From: Lentisphaera araneosa HTCC2155
GTDB taxonomy: Bacteria > Verrucomicrobiota > Lentisphaeria > Lentisphaerales > Lentisphaeraceae
Assembly: GCF_000170755.1 (NCBI RefSeq)
Contig: NZ_ABCK01000013.1
Coordinates: 1-64,000 of the forward strand
Length of the DNA stretch: 64,000 nt
Direction of reading: 5' to 3'
Both the position numbers and the translations under genes were made by a program. A model generated the notes under the pieces. It worked only from the letters and a program-made list of their open reading frames with translations. It was not told the origin of the DNA and did not search any database. How positions within the stretch are numbered: the stretch's first letter is position 1; each line of letters starts with the position of its first letter. This document shows positions 17,449-28,277 of the stretch, piece by piece.

Positions 17449-19197
17449 CTATTGAATGGGACGAAGACGAATGGATTTTAATTTAAAGAGTGATTGATGG
17501 TTTTTTGAAGTTTTTCTAAGAGAAATGCTATAATTTCCTATTTGATCAAGTTCGACTTCTCCGAGAGATAGCTCCTCAAACTTGGCCCATTTACCAGTGT
17601 TTTTCGCTTTACCTTTGAGGACTTTGTTGTTCAATTTGACCTCAAATGAATTTTCTTTGCCATTGAGTGCGGTGTCGAGCAAGACTTCATATTTTCCTGG
17701 GATCACAATTTCTTGTTTCCAGTTAGCGCTATCTTTATTGGAGTTAAATGAACGCAAGGTTTGCGTGTTCTTCTCATAGACAATGCTTTTTCCTTGGATA
17801 GTTGCCGCAGTCAAAGCTAAGCTTATGTCATTAGTGGATTGCTTTTCTGCATTTGCCGTCTTCGCAAAAGAGAGCGTCTCTGGAGAAAATTCGAGTACGA
17901 CAACGGATGAATTTTCATCATAGGCTTCCTTAGGGATTTTAATCGTGAAGTTTTGATCATCAATCTCGAATTGAAGGGCTTCATTTGCTTGCTTAAATAC
18001 ATAAGCTTTTTGCAATGATCCTGCGAGGCCTTCAACTTTGAGCTGCTGGTTCTGAGGCCAGTCAAAAACATGTAGAAAGAGTGAGTTACCTTTTTTCAGT
18101 ACGCGGCCCCAAGAAGGTCTTTTGACGGGAGCGTACTCAGTACCATAAAGAACTTCTCCGTGCATTTTTGTCCATTGCCCCATTTGCGCTAAACGATCAA
18201 TGCATCCGTCCGGAAAGGTTCCCTCTGGTGTGGGACCCACATTGAGTAATAAATTGCCGCCTTTTGAATTGATATCGAGCAATTTTTGAATGAGCACTTG
18301 GCTACTTTTCCATTTCTTGTCGTGTGCTTTGTAGCCCCATGAGTGATTGATCGTCCAGCAGGCTTCCCAGTAATAATCGAGTTTTTCTCCCGGCGTTTGG
18401 TTCTCAGGTGTGCCAAAATCATATTTAAATTCTTTTCTTTTGGCGACGCGATTATTGATAATGGCATTGGGCTGAATTTTGCGTAAGAAACGATAAAGAT
18501 CTTCGCCATCTTCCATGGTCCAAAAGTCATTCCAGTCGCCATCAAACCAAAAGATTTGTGTATCGTAGCGATCCACGAGTTCTTGTAGCTGATTTTTCAT
18601 GTACTGAACATATTCTTTCTTTTTCTGTGGGGAAACCATCTCGATTTTCGCCCATTTATTCCAATGCCCCTTGGCGCCTTCTACAGGTTTTTGTGAATCG
18701 TGATGCCAATCAATCGTTGAATAATAAGTTCCAAACTTGAGTCCATATTTTTTACAAGCTGCACTGAGTTCACCTAATAGGTCACGGTCAATTCCAGCTG
18801 TATCTTTAATATCGTACTTTGTGTATTGGCTATCCCAAAGGCAAAAACCTTCGTGGTGCTTGGTGGTGATAACCATGTATTTCATGCCAGCTTCATAAGC
18901 GGCTTTGGCCCAAGCATCGGCATCAAATTGTTCGGGATTGAAACGTTCGGCCACTTTTACATATTGCTCTTTTGGGATATCCGCTTTCGCCTGAATCCAT
19001 TCCGCGTAAAACTCCATTTCCTTACCCTGCCAAGAGCCTTTCAATACAGAGTAGGCTCCCCAGTGAATGAACATGCCAAACTTGGCGTCGTTAAACCATT
19101 CCATTCTTTGATCGAGATCTTTTTGATTCGTCGCTTGATCCAAGGCTTGGATATTAAATGTCATTAAACAGCTAATGGCTAAAAGGAAGTGCTTCAT
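17449..19197 (-). CDS. Alpha-L-fucosidase (GH29), secreted
   Basis: 582 residues with a signal peptide (1-18). The GH29 barrel shows MEWFNDAKFGMFIHWGAYS, YMVITTKHHEGFCLWDS and IFWFDGDWNDFW, where the Asp of WFDGDW is the expected nucleophile. A C-terminal beta-rich part (about 440-580) resembles the family's accessory domain. It releases fucose from fucosylated glycans outside the cytosol. First gene of the cluster with the two beta-helix proteins, which suggests use of a fucose-containing, possibly algal, polysaccharide. No sulfatase is visible in the window. Confidence 0.94.
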   Translation of the reverse strand: MKHFLLAISCLMTFNIQALDQATNQKDLDQRMEWFNDAKFGMFIHWGAYSVLKGSWQGKEMEFYAEWIQAKADIPKEQYVKVAERFNPEQFDADAWAKAAYEAGMKYMVITTKHHEGFCLWDSQYTKYDIKDTAGIDRDLLGELSAACKKYGLKFGTYYSTIDWHHDSQKPVEGAKGHWNKWAKIEMVSPQKKKEYVQYMKNQLQELVDRYDTQIFWFDGDWNDFWTMEDGEDLYRFLRKIQPNAIINNRVAKRKEFKYDFGTPENQTPGEKLDYYWEACWTINHSWGYKAHDKKWKSSQVLIQKLLDINSKGGNLLLNVGPTPEGTFPDGCIDRLAQMGQWTKMHGEVLYGTEYAPVKRPSWGRVLKKGNSLFLHVFDWPQNQQLKVEGLAGSLQKAYVFKQANEALQFEIDDQNFTIKIPKEAYDENSSVVVLEFSPETLSFAKTANAEKQSTNDISLALTAATIQGKSIVYEKNTQTLRSFNSNKDSANWKQEIVIPGKYEVLLDTALNGKENSFEVKLNNKVLKGKAKNTGKWAKFEELSLGEVELDQIGNYSISLRKTSKNHQSLFKLKSIRLRPIQ

Positions 19198-19339
19198 ATT
19201 ATTCTCTTACTTTACTTATTATTAATCTAAGCAGATAAGCGAAGCTCTTTCGGGAATGTTACTAAGCTGGAAAATAAATGATGTAATTTGTCGATTTTTT
19301 TCTTAGAACGTTAAAAAATAAGATCACGAGCTCAAACTT

Positions 19340-19378
19340 CACATAAAAAAAGGCGCCCCGATTGGGACGCCTTTTTTA
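19340..19378 (-). terminator. Bidirectional-looking terminator after groL
   Basis: GGCGCCCC-gatt-GGGACGCC stem with A and T runs on either side, 18 bp beyond the groL stop. Confidence 0.88.
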
Positions 19379-19396
19379 TGAATCAGTTAAAACTGA

Positions 19397-21061
<1,665 letters not shown>

Positions 21062-21067
21062 CTAAAA

Positions 21068-21355
21068 TTATTTTACGATTGCGAGGATATCGTTTTGGTT
21101 GAGGATTTTGTATTCCTGACCGTCAGCTTTCACTTCAGTACCACCATATTTAGAGACAATCACTGTGTCGCCTTCGGCAACGTGGAAAGTGATTTCTTTA
21201 CCATTAGCGTCAATACCACCAGTTCCGAGGGCAATAACTTTGGCTTCTTGTGGCTTTTCTTTAGCTGAGTCGGGGAGGATAATTCCGCCAACGCTTACTT
21301 CTTTTACTTCGATCTCTTGAACGAGAACGCGATCACCTAGAGGCTGAATGCTCAT
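21068..21355 (-). CDS. groS: Co-chaperonin GroES
   Basis: 95 residues with PLGDRVLVQ at the start, the mobile loop [19 protein letters not shown] and the C-terminal [14 protein letters not shown]. It caps the GroEL ring. The order groS-groL is conserved. I found no CIRCE (HrcA) operator in the 80 bp before it. Confidence 0.97.
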   Translation of the reverse strand: MSIQPLGDRVLVQEIEVKEVSVGGIILPDSAKEKPQEAKVIALGTGGIDANGKEITFHVAEGDTVIVSKYGGTEVKADGQEYKILNQNDILAIVK

Positions 21356-21397
21356 AGTTGGTTTTCTCCGTATTAGGTTTTTGTTAGGATATAAGGA

Positions 21398-21428
21398 AAG
21401 CTGACTCCCAAGAGGGGAGTCAGCAGAT
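21398..21428 (-). terminator. Hairpin between dnaK and groS
   Basis: GCTGACTCCC / GGGAGTCAGC perfect 10-bp stem, then TTTCCTTAT on the - strand. It would separate dnaK and groSL transcripts. The T tract is weak in that direction and better on the + strand. Confidence 0.65.
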
Positions 21429-21436
21429 TTTTTAGC

Positions 21437-23356
21437 TTAAACGAAGTCGGCGTCGATGATGTCGTCGTCTTCTTTCTTCTTTTCAGAATCAGCAGCGCCC
21501 GCAGCACCTGCACCAGCAGCTCCTGCCGCACCGGCTGCGCCAGCGCCAGCGCCATCAGCACCTGGAGCACCCATGTACTGACCGAGTTCTTGAAGGCGAG
21601 CTTCGAACTTCTCTGTGAGCTCTTTGATCTCAGCATAGTTGTTCGCTTCGCAAGCTTCTTTGATTTTTGCGATGTCCGCATCGAAAGACTCTTTTACGTC
21701 AGCAGGAACTTTGTCGCCGATTTCACCGAGTTGCTTCTCAACTTGGAAGACGAGGCCTTCTGCTTTGTTTTTAGTTTCGATGTTTTCACGTAGCTCTTTG
21801 TCGGCAGCTTCGTTATCTTTGGCATCGTTAACCATGCGTTCGATTTCGTCTTCGCTTAGACCTGAGTCAGGCTGAATAGTGATGTGCTGTTCTTTGCCAG
21901 TCTCTTTATCTTTAGCAGAAACTTTGAGGATACCATTGGCATCGATGTCGAAAGTTACTTCGATCTGTGGCGTGCCACGAGGAGCCGATTTAATTTCGTC
22001 GAGACGGAAGTCACCAATTTTCTTGTTTTGTTGAGCCATGGGACGCTCACCCTGGTAAACAACGATGTCTACAGCAGTTTGGTTATCAGCAGCCGTTGAG
22101 AAAGTCTCAGACTTCTTAGTTGGGATCGTTGTGTTACGCTCGATAAGTGCAGTGAAAACACCACCCATAGTTTCGATACCGAGTGAAAGAGGCGTTACGT
22201 CGAGAAGAAGAACGTCGTTCACGTCACCAGTGAGTACACCACCTTGAATTGCAGCACCAAGAGCTACACATTCGTCAGGGTTAACACCGCGGTGAAGGTC
22301 TTTGCCAAAGCGTGCTTTTACAGCTTCGATAACTTTAGGCATACGAGTTTGACCACCAACCATGATGATTTCGTCGATGTCACCAACGCTCGCGCCGGCA
22401 TCTTTTAAACAAGCATCTACAGGAAGGATTGAACGAGTTACGAGGCTATCAGTAACTTCTTCAAGTTTCGCACGTGAAAGTGTGAACTGTAAGTGTTTTG
22501 GGCCAGTTGCATCAGCAGTGATGAACGGAAGGTTGATATCAGTAGACTGAGCAGTTGAGAGTTCGCATTTTGCTTTCTCGCCTTCTTCTTTTAGACGTTG
22601 AAGAGCGAAAGCATCTTGACGAAGGTCAATGCCGTTTTCTTTTTTGAATTCTTCTACGAGGAGGTTGATGATTGATTCGTCAAAGTCATCGCCACCGAGG
22701 TGAGTATCACCATTAGTTGCTTCTACTTCGAAAACACCATCACCGAGTTCGAGTACAGTCACGTCGAAAGTACCGCCACCGAGGTCATAGACACAAATTC
22801 TTTGTTCGTTATCTTTTTCAAGACCGTAAGAAAGTGCCGCTGCAGTAGGCTCGTTGATGATACGCTTTACGTCAACACCAGCAATACGGCCAGCATCTTT
22901 AGTTGCCTGACGCTGAGCATCGTTAAAGTAAGCAGGTACAGTGATTACGGCTTCAGTGAGAGTTTCACCGAGGTAAGCTTCTGCGTCGCGCTTGAGCTTA
23001 GCAATGATTTTTGCAGAAATTTCGGGTGGTGAGTAAACTTTGTCACCAACTTTAATGTGCGCATCGCCATTCTTTGCTTCGACAACTTCGTAAGGAACGA
23101 GGTCAATTTCGTGCTTAACTTCAGCAAACTTACGACCCATGAAACGCTTCGCAGAGAAGATTGTGTTCGTGGGGTTAGTTACTGCCTGACGTTTTGCTGT
23201 TTGACCAACGAGTTCTTCGTCGTTCTTTGCAAAAGCAACTACTGAAGGTGTAGTTCTGTGACCTTCTGCGTTAGGGATTACTGTGGCTTCGCCATTTTCC
23301 ATGACGGCCATACATGAGTTCGTTGTACCGAGGTCGATACCGAGGATCTTAGCCAT
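21437..23356 (-). CDS. dnaK: Chaperone DnaK (Hsp70)
   Basis: 639 residues from ATG at 23356 (GGAGA upstream). An in-frame ATG at 23401 gives 15 extra residues before the conserved [15 protein letters not shown] and is not used. The ATPase domain ([27 protein letters not shown]) and substrate domain are complete, and the Gly/Ala-rich linker ends in the [10 protein letters not shown]-type tail. Cytosolic Hsp70 next to groSL; dnaJ and grpE are not in the window. Confidence 0.98.
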   Translation of the reverse strand: MAKILGIDLGTTNSCMAVMENGEATVIPNAEGHRTTPSVVAFAKNDEELVGQTAKRQAVTNPTNTIFSAKRFMGRKFAEVKHEIDLVPYEVVEAKNGDAHIKVGDKVYSPPEISAKIIAKLKRDAEAYLGETLTEAVITVPAYFNDAQRQATKDAGRIAGVDVKRIINEPTAAALSYGLEKDNEQRICVYDLGGGTFDVTVLELGDGVFEVEATNGDTHLGGDDFDESIINLLVEEFKKENGIDLRQDAFALQRLKEEGEKAKCELSTAQSTDINLPFITADATGPKHLQFTLSRAKLEEVTDSLVTRSILPVDACLKDAGASVGDIDEIIMVGGQTRMPKVIEAVKARFGKDLHRGVNPDECVALGAAIQGGVLTGDVNDVLLLDVTPLSLGIETMGGVFTALIERNTTIPTKKSETFSTAADNQTAVDIVVYQGERPMAQQNKKIGDFRLDEIKSAPRGTPQIEVTFDIDANGILKVSAKDKETGKEQHITIQPDSGLSEDEIERMVNDAKDNEAADKELRENIETKNKAEGLVFQVEKQLGEIGDKVPADVKESFDADIAKIKEACEANNYAEIKELTEKFEARLQELGQYMGAPGADGAGAGAAGAAGAAGAGAAGAADSEKKKEDDDIIDADFV

Positions 23357-23567
23357 TTTTGTTTCTCCGTTAGTTTTAAATTTATTGGAAGTTGTGCCCA
23401 ATAAAGGAGAAGCTATGCCAAGTTTATTTATCAGTTCTTAAGTCTTTGTTTTTTATGTGTTTATAAAAAACTGAAATTATTGATTGTGAGAGCGAATGAA
23501 ATGAGCGTGCCAGCTTGGCGCACTGTGCCAAGGCTGTGCCTAGGCATTTTGCCACAGCTGACCTGAT

Positions 23568-24407
23568 TCATTGATCTCTTAAATGAGGGAAACTCGTATA
23601 AAGAGCGGGGACCGTTTCTCTGGTTTGTTGAATGATTTGTTTGTTGAGAACAAAACTTTGACTGGCAATGCTTTCGCCAAGATCGCCCAAGACCTCTCCC
23701 CAAGGATCAATTACAATGGAGTGCCCATAGGCAGAGATACCGCTGAGCTCGTTACGACCACATTGCGCTGAACCAATCACATAGCTTTGATTCTCTACGG
23801 CGCGGGCTCGCATGAGAACTTCCCAATGAGCTTTTCCAGTGGCTTTGGTAAAGGCAGCGGAATTAATCATCAGGTCACAGCCAGCATAGTTTCGTAAAAA
23901 CTCCGGGAAACGCAGATCATAACAAATACTAATGCCGATTGACCAATCATTAATTTTGACAACGCATGGCCCCGTATCACCGTGTTCGTAGGTCTCGGTC
24001 TCATCAATGGCTTTCTTGCCCGGAGTGAAAATTTGGAAGAGGTGAGTCTTTCTATATACATCTAACAAATGACCATCTGCATCAAATATGAATGAGCTAT
24101 TGAAGACTTTGTTTTCCTGACGCTCGGCAAGACCACCCCAGACGATAGCAATCTTGTAGGTTTTGGAAAGTGGAGAGAGTAAATCAGTCCATTGCTCACG
24201 AGTCTTGGCGTTTTGATGGGTGATGTCAGTTTTCGCCCAGAGCAGGGCGCATTCGGGGAAAATGATCAGTTCATCTCTGTTCTGCGAAGCTTGCTCAATG
24301 ATTGATTTTGCATGCGCTAAATTTTCTTCGAAATCAGGGCTCGAAGACATTTGTACGAGGCAAACTCGTAAATCATCTGTATTAACTTCATTCATCATTC
24401 TACTCAT
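23568..24407 (-). CDS. Nitrilase-superfamily carbon-nitrogen hydrolase (Nit/amidase)
   Basis: About 279 residues. The Glu-Lys-Cys catalytic triad of the superfamily is visible: Glu in IIFPECALLW, Lys in VYRKTHLF and Cys in SICYDLRFPE. The pattern is closest to the Nit1/YafV-like branch (deaminated-glutathione or omega-amidase type), but the substrate is not certain. I chose ATG at 24407 (GAAGAAG upstream) over 24446. Monocistronic. Confidence 0.88.
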   Translation of the reverse strand: MSRMMNEVNTDDLRVCLVQMSSSPDFEENLAHAKSIIEQASQNRDELIIFPECALLWAKTDITHQNAKTREQWTDLLSPLSKTYKIAIVWGGLAERQENKVFNSSFIFDADGHLLDVYRKTHLFQIFTPGKKAIDETETYEHGDTGPCVVKINDWSIGISICYDLRFPEFLRNYAGCDLMINSAAFTKATGKAHWEVLMRARAVENQSYVIGSAQCGRNELSGISAYGHSIVIDPWGEVLGDLGESIASQSFVLNKQIIQQTRETVPALYTSFPHLRDQ

Positions 24408-24548
24408 TTTGCTTCTTCTATCGTCTGTGCCAAGGGCACCTAACATAACTCAGCCTTTGGTTTTAACCATAGGGACCTAAAGTTGCTACCAGATTAGGTT
24501 CTGTAGGAATCTCGCATAAACAGCCCAAACGACATGAAATCAGGGCAC

Positions 24549-24574
24549 AAAAAAAGCGGGCATAAAGCCCGCTT
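24549..24574 (-). terminator. Terminator downstream of the tRNA-Pro 3' fragment
   Basis: GCGGGC-tttat-GCCCGC followed by seven T on the - strand, as expected after a tRNA gene. Confidence 0.8.
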
Positions 24575-24577
24575 GAG

Positions 24578-24622
24578 TCGGAACGACAGGATTTGAACCT
24601 GCGACACCATGTCCCCCAGACA
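24578..24622 (-). tRNA. Truncated tRNA-Pro(GGG), 3' half only
   Basis: On the - strand the sequence reads from the anticodon stem (TGT, loop CTGGGGG with anticodon GGG, ACATG) through variable loop, T arm (GCAGG TTCAAAT CCTGT) and acceptor strand to the discriminator A, then a terminator. The 5' half is replaced by unrelated sequence (ATCATCTAAGC on the + strand). It is not a working tRNA; it looks like the displaced 3' end of a tRNA gene used as an attachment site. Confidence 0.82.
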
Positions 24623-24674
24623 ATCATCTAAGCATAAAGAAGAGCCCTTTAAGATGTAGTTTTGAAACCTTTTT
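24582..24674 (+). repeat. Direct repeat with tRNA-Pro fragment, copy 1
   Basis: About 92 bp, from AACGACAGGATTT through the tRNA fragment to GAAACCTTTTT. It recurs with a few differences at 25808-25899, and the two bracket the toxin-like gene pair. A candidate att site. Confidence 0.8.
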
Positions 24675-24726
24675 TTGGTCTTATTTACCAATTTACGGTT
24701 TGATACTAAAAGTACAGAATCTAGAG

Positions 24727-24924
24727 TTATTCTTTGGAAATGAATGGACTGTTTTGAGTAATTTCTCCAGAAGGTAATTTGTAGTAAATTTCCCCATCTT
24801 TAGAGAATACAGAGGCAATATTTTTCTTTTCATTATTTCGTATAGCTTCTTTTACAGCTTCATTACCAATTTTTTGAAATAAGAAGGCTTCTTGGTATAG
24901 CTCTAGGTCATTTATTTTATTCAT
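24727..24924 (-). CDS. Small protein, partner of zeta-like gene
   Basis: 65 residues, charged, with no recognised family. It starts 2 bp after the stop of the zeta-toxin-like gene, so it is translated from the same mRNA. It could be the antitoxin or an accessory protein; classical epsilon antitoxins lie upstream of zeta, so the order is unusual. Confidence 0.65.
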   Translation of the reverse strand: MNKINDLELYQEAFLFQKIGNEAVKEAIRNNEKKNIASVFSKDGEIYYKLPSGEITQNSPFISKE

Positions 24925-24926
24925 AA

Positions 24927-25493
24927 TTATAACTCCACGTCTTTCATAAAATCATTAAAAATTGAGTTGTCGTTGATTGTGTAATTATCTTTAGATCCTA
25001 TACAAAACTCTTTAAATGTTAATTCAGAATTATAAATTAGGAACCACCTGTCACAAACATTTTTATATATGTTCCAAAAGTTGTTTTTACTTCGATAAAA
25101 TCTTCTTACTACAGCTTCATCAGGGACGTGATGTCCTCCATTAAGAACTCGTTCCTTAATTCGTTCGATACAAACTGTCGGGTTTTCTAAAAAAATGTAA
25201 ATTAATTCAATTGAATAACCATTCTCTTTTGCCTGAGAGATGATTTTTTTTAGATATTTCCCAGATAGTGTAGATTCTAAAACAAAAGATTTATTATCTT
25301 TAAGCAGTTTTCGTAGTCTTTTAAAAAATATTTTACCTGCCGCTACTTCCCCACCAGTAGTGTTGTGGGGGTCTATTTCTTTTGCTATTTCGTCTGCATT
25401 TAAAAAATAGATATTTAACTCTTGTGTAAGCTTTTTTGAAAAAGTAGTTTTTCCAGAACCGTTAGCACCCGAAACAATATATAATTTACTCAT
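24927..25493 (-). CDS. Zeta-toxin-like P-loop kinase
   Basis: 188 residues. Walker A is GANGSGKTTFSKKL (about 9-22), NADEIAKEIDP follows, then ESTLSGKYL and the zeta-type RIKERVLNGGHHVPDEAVVRRF. Zeta toxins phosphorylate UDP-N-acetylglucosamine and block wall synthesis, and related chromosomal proteins share this signature. The toxin role is inference from the fold and the small partner gene behind it. The pair is flanked by the tRNA-Pro-derived repeats. Confidence 0.8.
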   Translation of the reverse strand: MSKLYIVSGANGSGKTTFSKKLTQELNIYFLNADEIAKEIDPHNTTGGEVAAGKIFFKRLRKLLKDNKSFVLESTLSGKYLKKIISQAKENGYSIELIYIFLENPTVCIERIKERVLNGGHHVPDEAVVRRFYRSKNNFWNIYKNVCDRWFLIYNSELTFKEFCIGSKDNYTINDNSIFNDFMKDVEL

Positions 25494-26065
25494 TATTAAA
25501 TTCTATCTTTGATTTTTTGATTTACATTACACTAATTTTAAAGAAAATATAGATCTGCTTATTTTTTAGTCTAAGGCATAGTCAGTATGGTTTTATAGCT
25601 AAGGAAGCGACACTCTACTCCACCTAATTAATTTCAAGCTATGTAACTAAAGCGTATCCAGTTTTAGTGGGTAAATCTTACGGCGAATAAAATTATTCAA
25701 TTGATAATTGTTTTTATTTGAGACCAAGCTTAATTTTGAGTTTTGCAACCTTTTTTCAGCAAAAAAAAGTACTTTCATTTATTTAAGTCCTTGATTGTCA
25801 TAGCATTAACGACAGGATTTTAATCTGCGACACCATGTCCCCCAGACAATCATCTAAGCATAAAGAAGAGCCCTTTAAGAGTAGTTTTGCAACCTTTTTA
25901 AGCGTTTTTTCTAGCTTGCCAATTTTGTGTTATATCAAAATTCAGGTGTGGCTTTTCTGGATCTGTCTAGATGGAAGTTTTTTCTTTTTTAGAAATCATT
26001 TCTTCATATGCGTCGATATGAAATAAGAAAGTAATTAGTAAATCGTTTATATATTCTTTGTTCTT
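25494..26065. other. Non-coding junction between the tRNA-repeat module and the cassette array
   Basis: No supported gene. It contains repeat copy 2 (25808-25899) and a third short echo, GTTTTGCAACCTTTTTT, near 25740. The ORF-sized open stretch at 25835-26026 lies over the repeat and has no coding features. Confidence 0.5.
25808..25899 (+). repeat. Direct repeat with tRNA-Pro fragment, copy 2
   Basis: It matches 24582-24674 from AACGACAGGATTT to GCAACCTTTTT with scattered changes (for example TTTAATCTG for TTGAACCTG), and lacks the tRNA acceptor end and terminator. This is what an internal junction between stacked integrated elements would look like. Confidence 0.78.
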
Positions 26066-26130
26066 ATCTAACGACTGGGCTTACTTGCGTTTGGACGAAG
26101 CGAAACATCATCTACAACCCGTGGTTAGGG
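26066..26130 (-). other. attC 1 (distal end of array), atypical
   Basis: ATCTAAC ... GTTAGGG ends with the pairing arms GACTGGGCTT / CAACCCGTGG. It contains the stop of the SMI1-like gene. Confidence 0.7.
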
Positions 26131-27045
26131 TTTTTGAATTTCTTTAATACTTTTTTGTACTAGTTGTAAATTTTCCTTTAATTGGGAAAAAATCTCTAGA
26201 TATGCAATTTCACTAGAGGGTTCATTAATGAACATACCATTACTTAACACTAAAGAACTTTTTATCTTTATTTGTATTTTTTTAGACTCTAAAGTTAGTT
26301 TATATATTTTGGTTTTACTATTTTCACATAATGAGATAAAACAACTTGATGTGATGAGATCATTTTTTTGTATTATTTCTTCATTAATCCAATTTTTCCA
26401 TGAACGGTTTTCTTCGGTGATAACCCTATAATAATCATTGTGATCATATACTTGAGAATTAATTGTAAATGTATTATTATAGTCATCAATAGATGATATT
26501 TCATCTTTGAAAATTAGTGTTTCGCCCGTTTTTTTATTTTTTGAAAAACTTAATTTAGATCCATGAAATTGAAGATTTAAGAAATCTTCAAAATTATTTG
26601 CGATAACTTTTTTCTGGTTGAAAGATGATGCTCCAACTTTGAACCAGATGACTTCAGGTTCTTGATTATTATTATAATCTAATGCATAAAAGTTATCATA
26701 ATCGGTGTAAAAAATTAGTATTTTGTTTGGATCTAAATTTTCCTTTTTAAATTTAGATCTTGTAAAATATAAACTGTATTTTTCGTCATGATATAAATTT
26801 ACATTTGTAAGTACATATTCAGATTTAGATTCATTGATCCCATATATAGAATCGATATGATGTTTTTTTGATTTTAATTTAAAAATTGGAATTTCTACTG
26901 TTCCACCATTTTGAATCAAAAGGATTTCTTTATATTTCTTAGGTAGTTTTATGTTATATTTCTTTTCAAAAACACTTATATCTTTCTGTGTAACTATTGG
27001 GTTTTCGTATTCTTTAAATGCGTGATTTTTTCTATATATATTCAT
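26125..27045 (-). CDS. SMI1/KNR4-family (SUKH) protein, cassette gene
   Basis: 306 residues. The N-terminal half has the SUKH fold signature: VFEKKYNIKLPKKYKEILLIQNGG, then IDSIYGINES and ILIFYTDYDNFYALDYNN. SUKH proteins are widespread immunity proteins against contact-delivered toxins, and others are regulatory. The C-terminal half (about 165-306) is unrecognised. No matching toxin gene is visible. The stop codon lies within attC 1. Last cassette of the array. Confidence 0.8.
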   Translation of the reverse strand: MNIYRKNHAFKEYENPIVTQKDISVFEKKYNIKLPKKYKEILLIQNGGTVEIPIFKLKSKKHHIDSIYGINESKSEYVLTNVNLYHDEKYSLYFTRSKFKKENLDPNKILIFYTDYDNFYALDYNNNQEPEVIWFKVGASSFNQKKVIANNFEDFLNLQFHGSKLSFSKNKKTGETLIFKDEISSIDDYNNTFTINSQVYDHNDYYRVITEENRSWKNWINEEIIQKNDLITSSCFISLCENSKTKIYKLTLESKKIQIKIKSSLVLSNGMFINEPSSEIAYLEIFSQLKENLQLVQKSIKEIQKP

Positions 27046-27052
27046 ATTTTTA

Positions 27053-27135
27053 CCCTAACGTCTAAACTGAGTTCGTACTTTCTATCTAAAATTGTGACTC
27101 ACAACGAAAGTATCAACTCCAGTTTCTTGTTCGAT
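27053..27135 (-). other. attC 2, type 1
   Basis: Outer arms AACGTC / GTTCGAT and type 1 inner stem GTACTTTC / GAAAGTATC. 3' end of the 27142-27672 cassette. Confidence 0.88.
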
Positions 27136-27141
27136 TTTTTT

Positions 27142-27672
27142 CTATTTAATTTCTTTTGATATTTCTACATGTCCGTCAAGAAAGAGAATATGTCTATTTC
27201 CATGTTCGTCAGCTTTCTTTTCATAAACAAGAATTATGTTGTTAGAATCGTTAGAATCGTTAGAATCAATAGATAATCCACCAATATAATTAACTGTATT
27301 TAGGTCAATTCTTGAATAAATTTTCTCATGATCCAGTGTAGCAGGAAGAGTTTTATTATCATCTGCAGTTCTTTTGATTCCGTGATATAGCATTTTAAAG
27401 AATGCAATTTTTCTTTTTTTGTATAAATCAGTTTGTTTTTGCTGATTTTCTTTCATTAGTTTTTCTAGCTTAAGATTAAAAGCTGCTTTTTCTTCATCTG
27501 TTTTTGCAGCTTCACGTTCTTTCATTAAAGCTTGAACTTGAGCTATCACCTTTTGACTTTCTTGTTCGGCATAATCACGAGCCTCTGCCATTAATTGTTC
27601 TTTACTCTTTTTACTTTGTGAGTGCAGAGTAAATGAGAGTATTAGGGTGATAATTATTAATGTGAATTTCAT
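27142..27672 (-). CDS. Secreted coiled-coil protein with H-X9-DG-like C-terminus, cassette gene
   Basis: 176 residues: signal peptide (1-18), a long Lys/Glu coiled coil (about 20-95), and a C-terminal HGNRHILFLDGHVEI. That tail matches the H-X9-DG motif of the PVC pseudopilin-like proteins in this window, but here it has no prepilin leader. A 9-bp unit (TTAGAATCG) repeated about three times at 27240-27267 encodes tandem Ser-Asn-Asp. Function unknown. Confidence 0.75.
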   Translation of the reverse strand: MKFTLIIITLILSFTLHSQSKKSKEQLMAEARDYAEQESQKVIAQVQALMKEREAAKTDEEKAAFNLKLEKLMKENQQKQTDLYKKRKIAFFKMLYHGIKRTADDNKTLPATLDHEKIYSRIDLNTVNYIGGLSIDSNDSNDSNNIILVYEKKADEHGNRHILFLDGHVEISKEIK

Positions 27673-27685
27673 ATTTTTATTTCCT

Positions 27686-27749
27686 ATCGAACGTCTGGAT
27701 TGAGTTGGATTCGAGGTACGAGAATCTCAACTCCGATCCTTGGTTCTGT
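27686..27749 (-). other. attC 3, type 3
   Basis: ATCGAAC ... GTTCTGT ends, arms GGATTGAGTT / AACTCCGATCC, CGAGGTACGAG at the loop. Confidence 0.87.
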
Positions 27750-27753
27750 CTGT

Positions 27754-28161
27754 TTATTTTTCTATTTTTGTCATTGGGATTTCTACATCACTGTATATAA
27801 AAGAAATACTATCTTTTGTAAATTTAATATTCTCTTCTTTTTCTTTGTTTCTATAGTTTACAATCAATGTTAGTATGTCTTTTTTTATGTGTTTAATCAC
27901 ATACTTTTTTCTCTCTTCTTCTTTCCCTTTCATTTTTATAACAAATTCTGAATCTGTGAATGTAAAAGTAATTTGAGTCATCATTTTTTTCTGATGATCA
28001 TTCCATTTCGAATTGTTATTAACATTAGTAACTGTCCATATTCCAATAAGTTTTTTAGCTGCCTCTTTCTGTGTTATATCTATGTTTTGATGAACTTCAG
28101 ATTCTGCATGAATTTGAGGGATAGTTATTAGGGAAATTATTAATATAAAAATAGTTTTCAT
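27754..28161 (-). CDS. Secreted lipocalin-like small protein, cassette gene
   Basis: 135 residues with a signal peptide (1-19). KKLIGIWTVTNVNNN followed by alternating beta-strand-like segments resembles lipocalin-like/LIGW proteins. Function unknown. The cassette gene at 48679 has a similar layout (GHWKMN...). Confidence 0.68.
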   Translation of the reverse strand: MKTIFILIISLITIPQIHAESEVHQNIDITQKEAAKKLIGIWTVTNVNNNSKWNDHQKKMMTQITFTFTDSEFVIKMKGKEEERKKYVIKHIKKDILTLIVNYRNKEKEENIKFTKDSISFIYSDVEIPMTKIEK

Positions 28162-28196
28162 GATTTATTACTCTTGGTTTGAATCATTATTTTTTG

Positions 28197-28277
28197 ACAG
28201 AACGTCTGAACTGAGTAGTACTTTCTATTTAAAATTTGACTCCAAACGAAAGTATCTACTCCAGTGATTTGTTAGAT
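28197..28277 (-). other. attC 4, type 2
   Basis: AACGTCTGAACTGAGTAG / CTACTCCAGTGATTTGTTAG arms. Belongs to ORF-poor cassette A1. Confidence 0.88.

Noticed and set aside
24578-24650. Complete tRNA-Pro gene
   Set aside because: The 5' half (acceptor, D arm) is absent; sequence diverges within the anticodon arm.
27053-27135. attC palindromes as rho-independent terminators
   Set aside because: Stems are long, interrupted and lack T runs; ends match integrase core sites.
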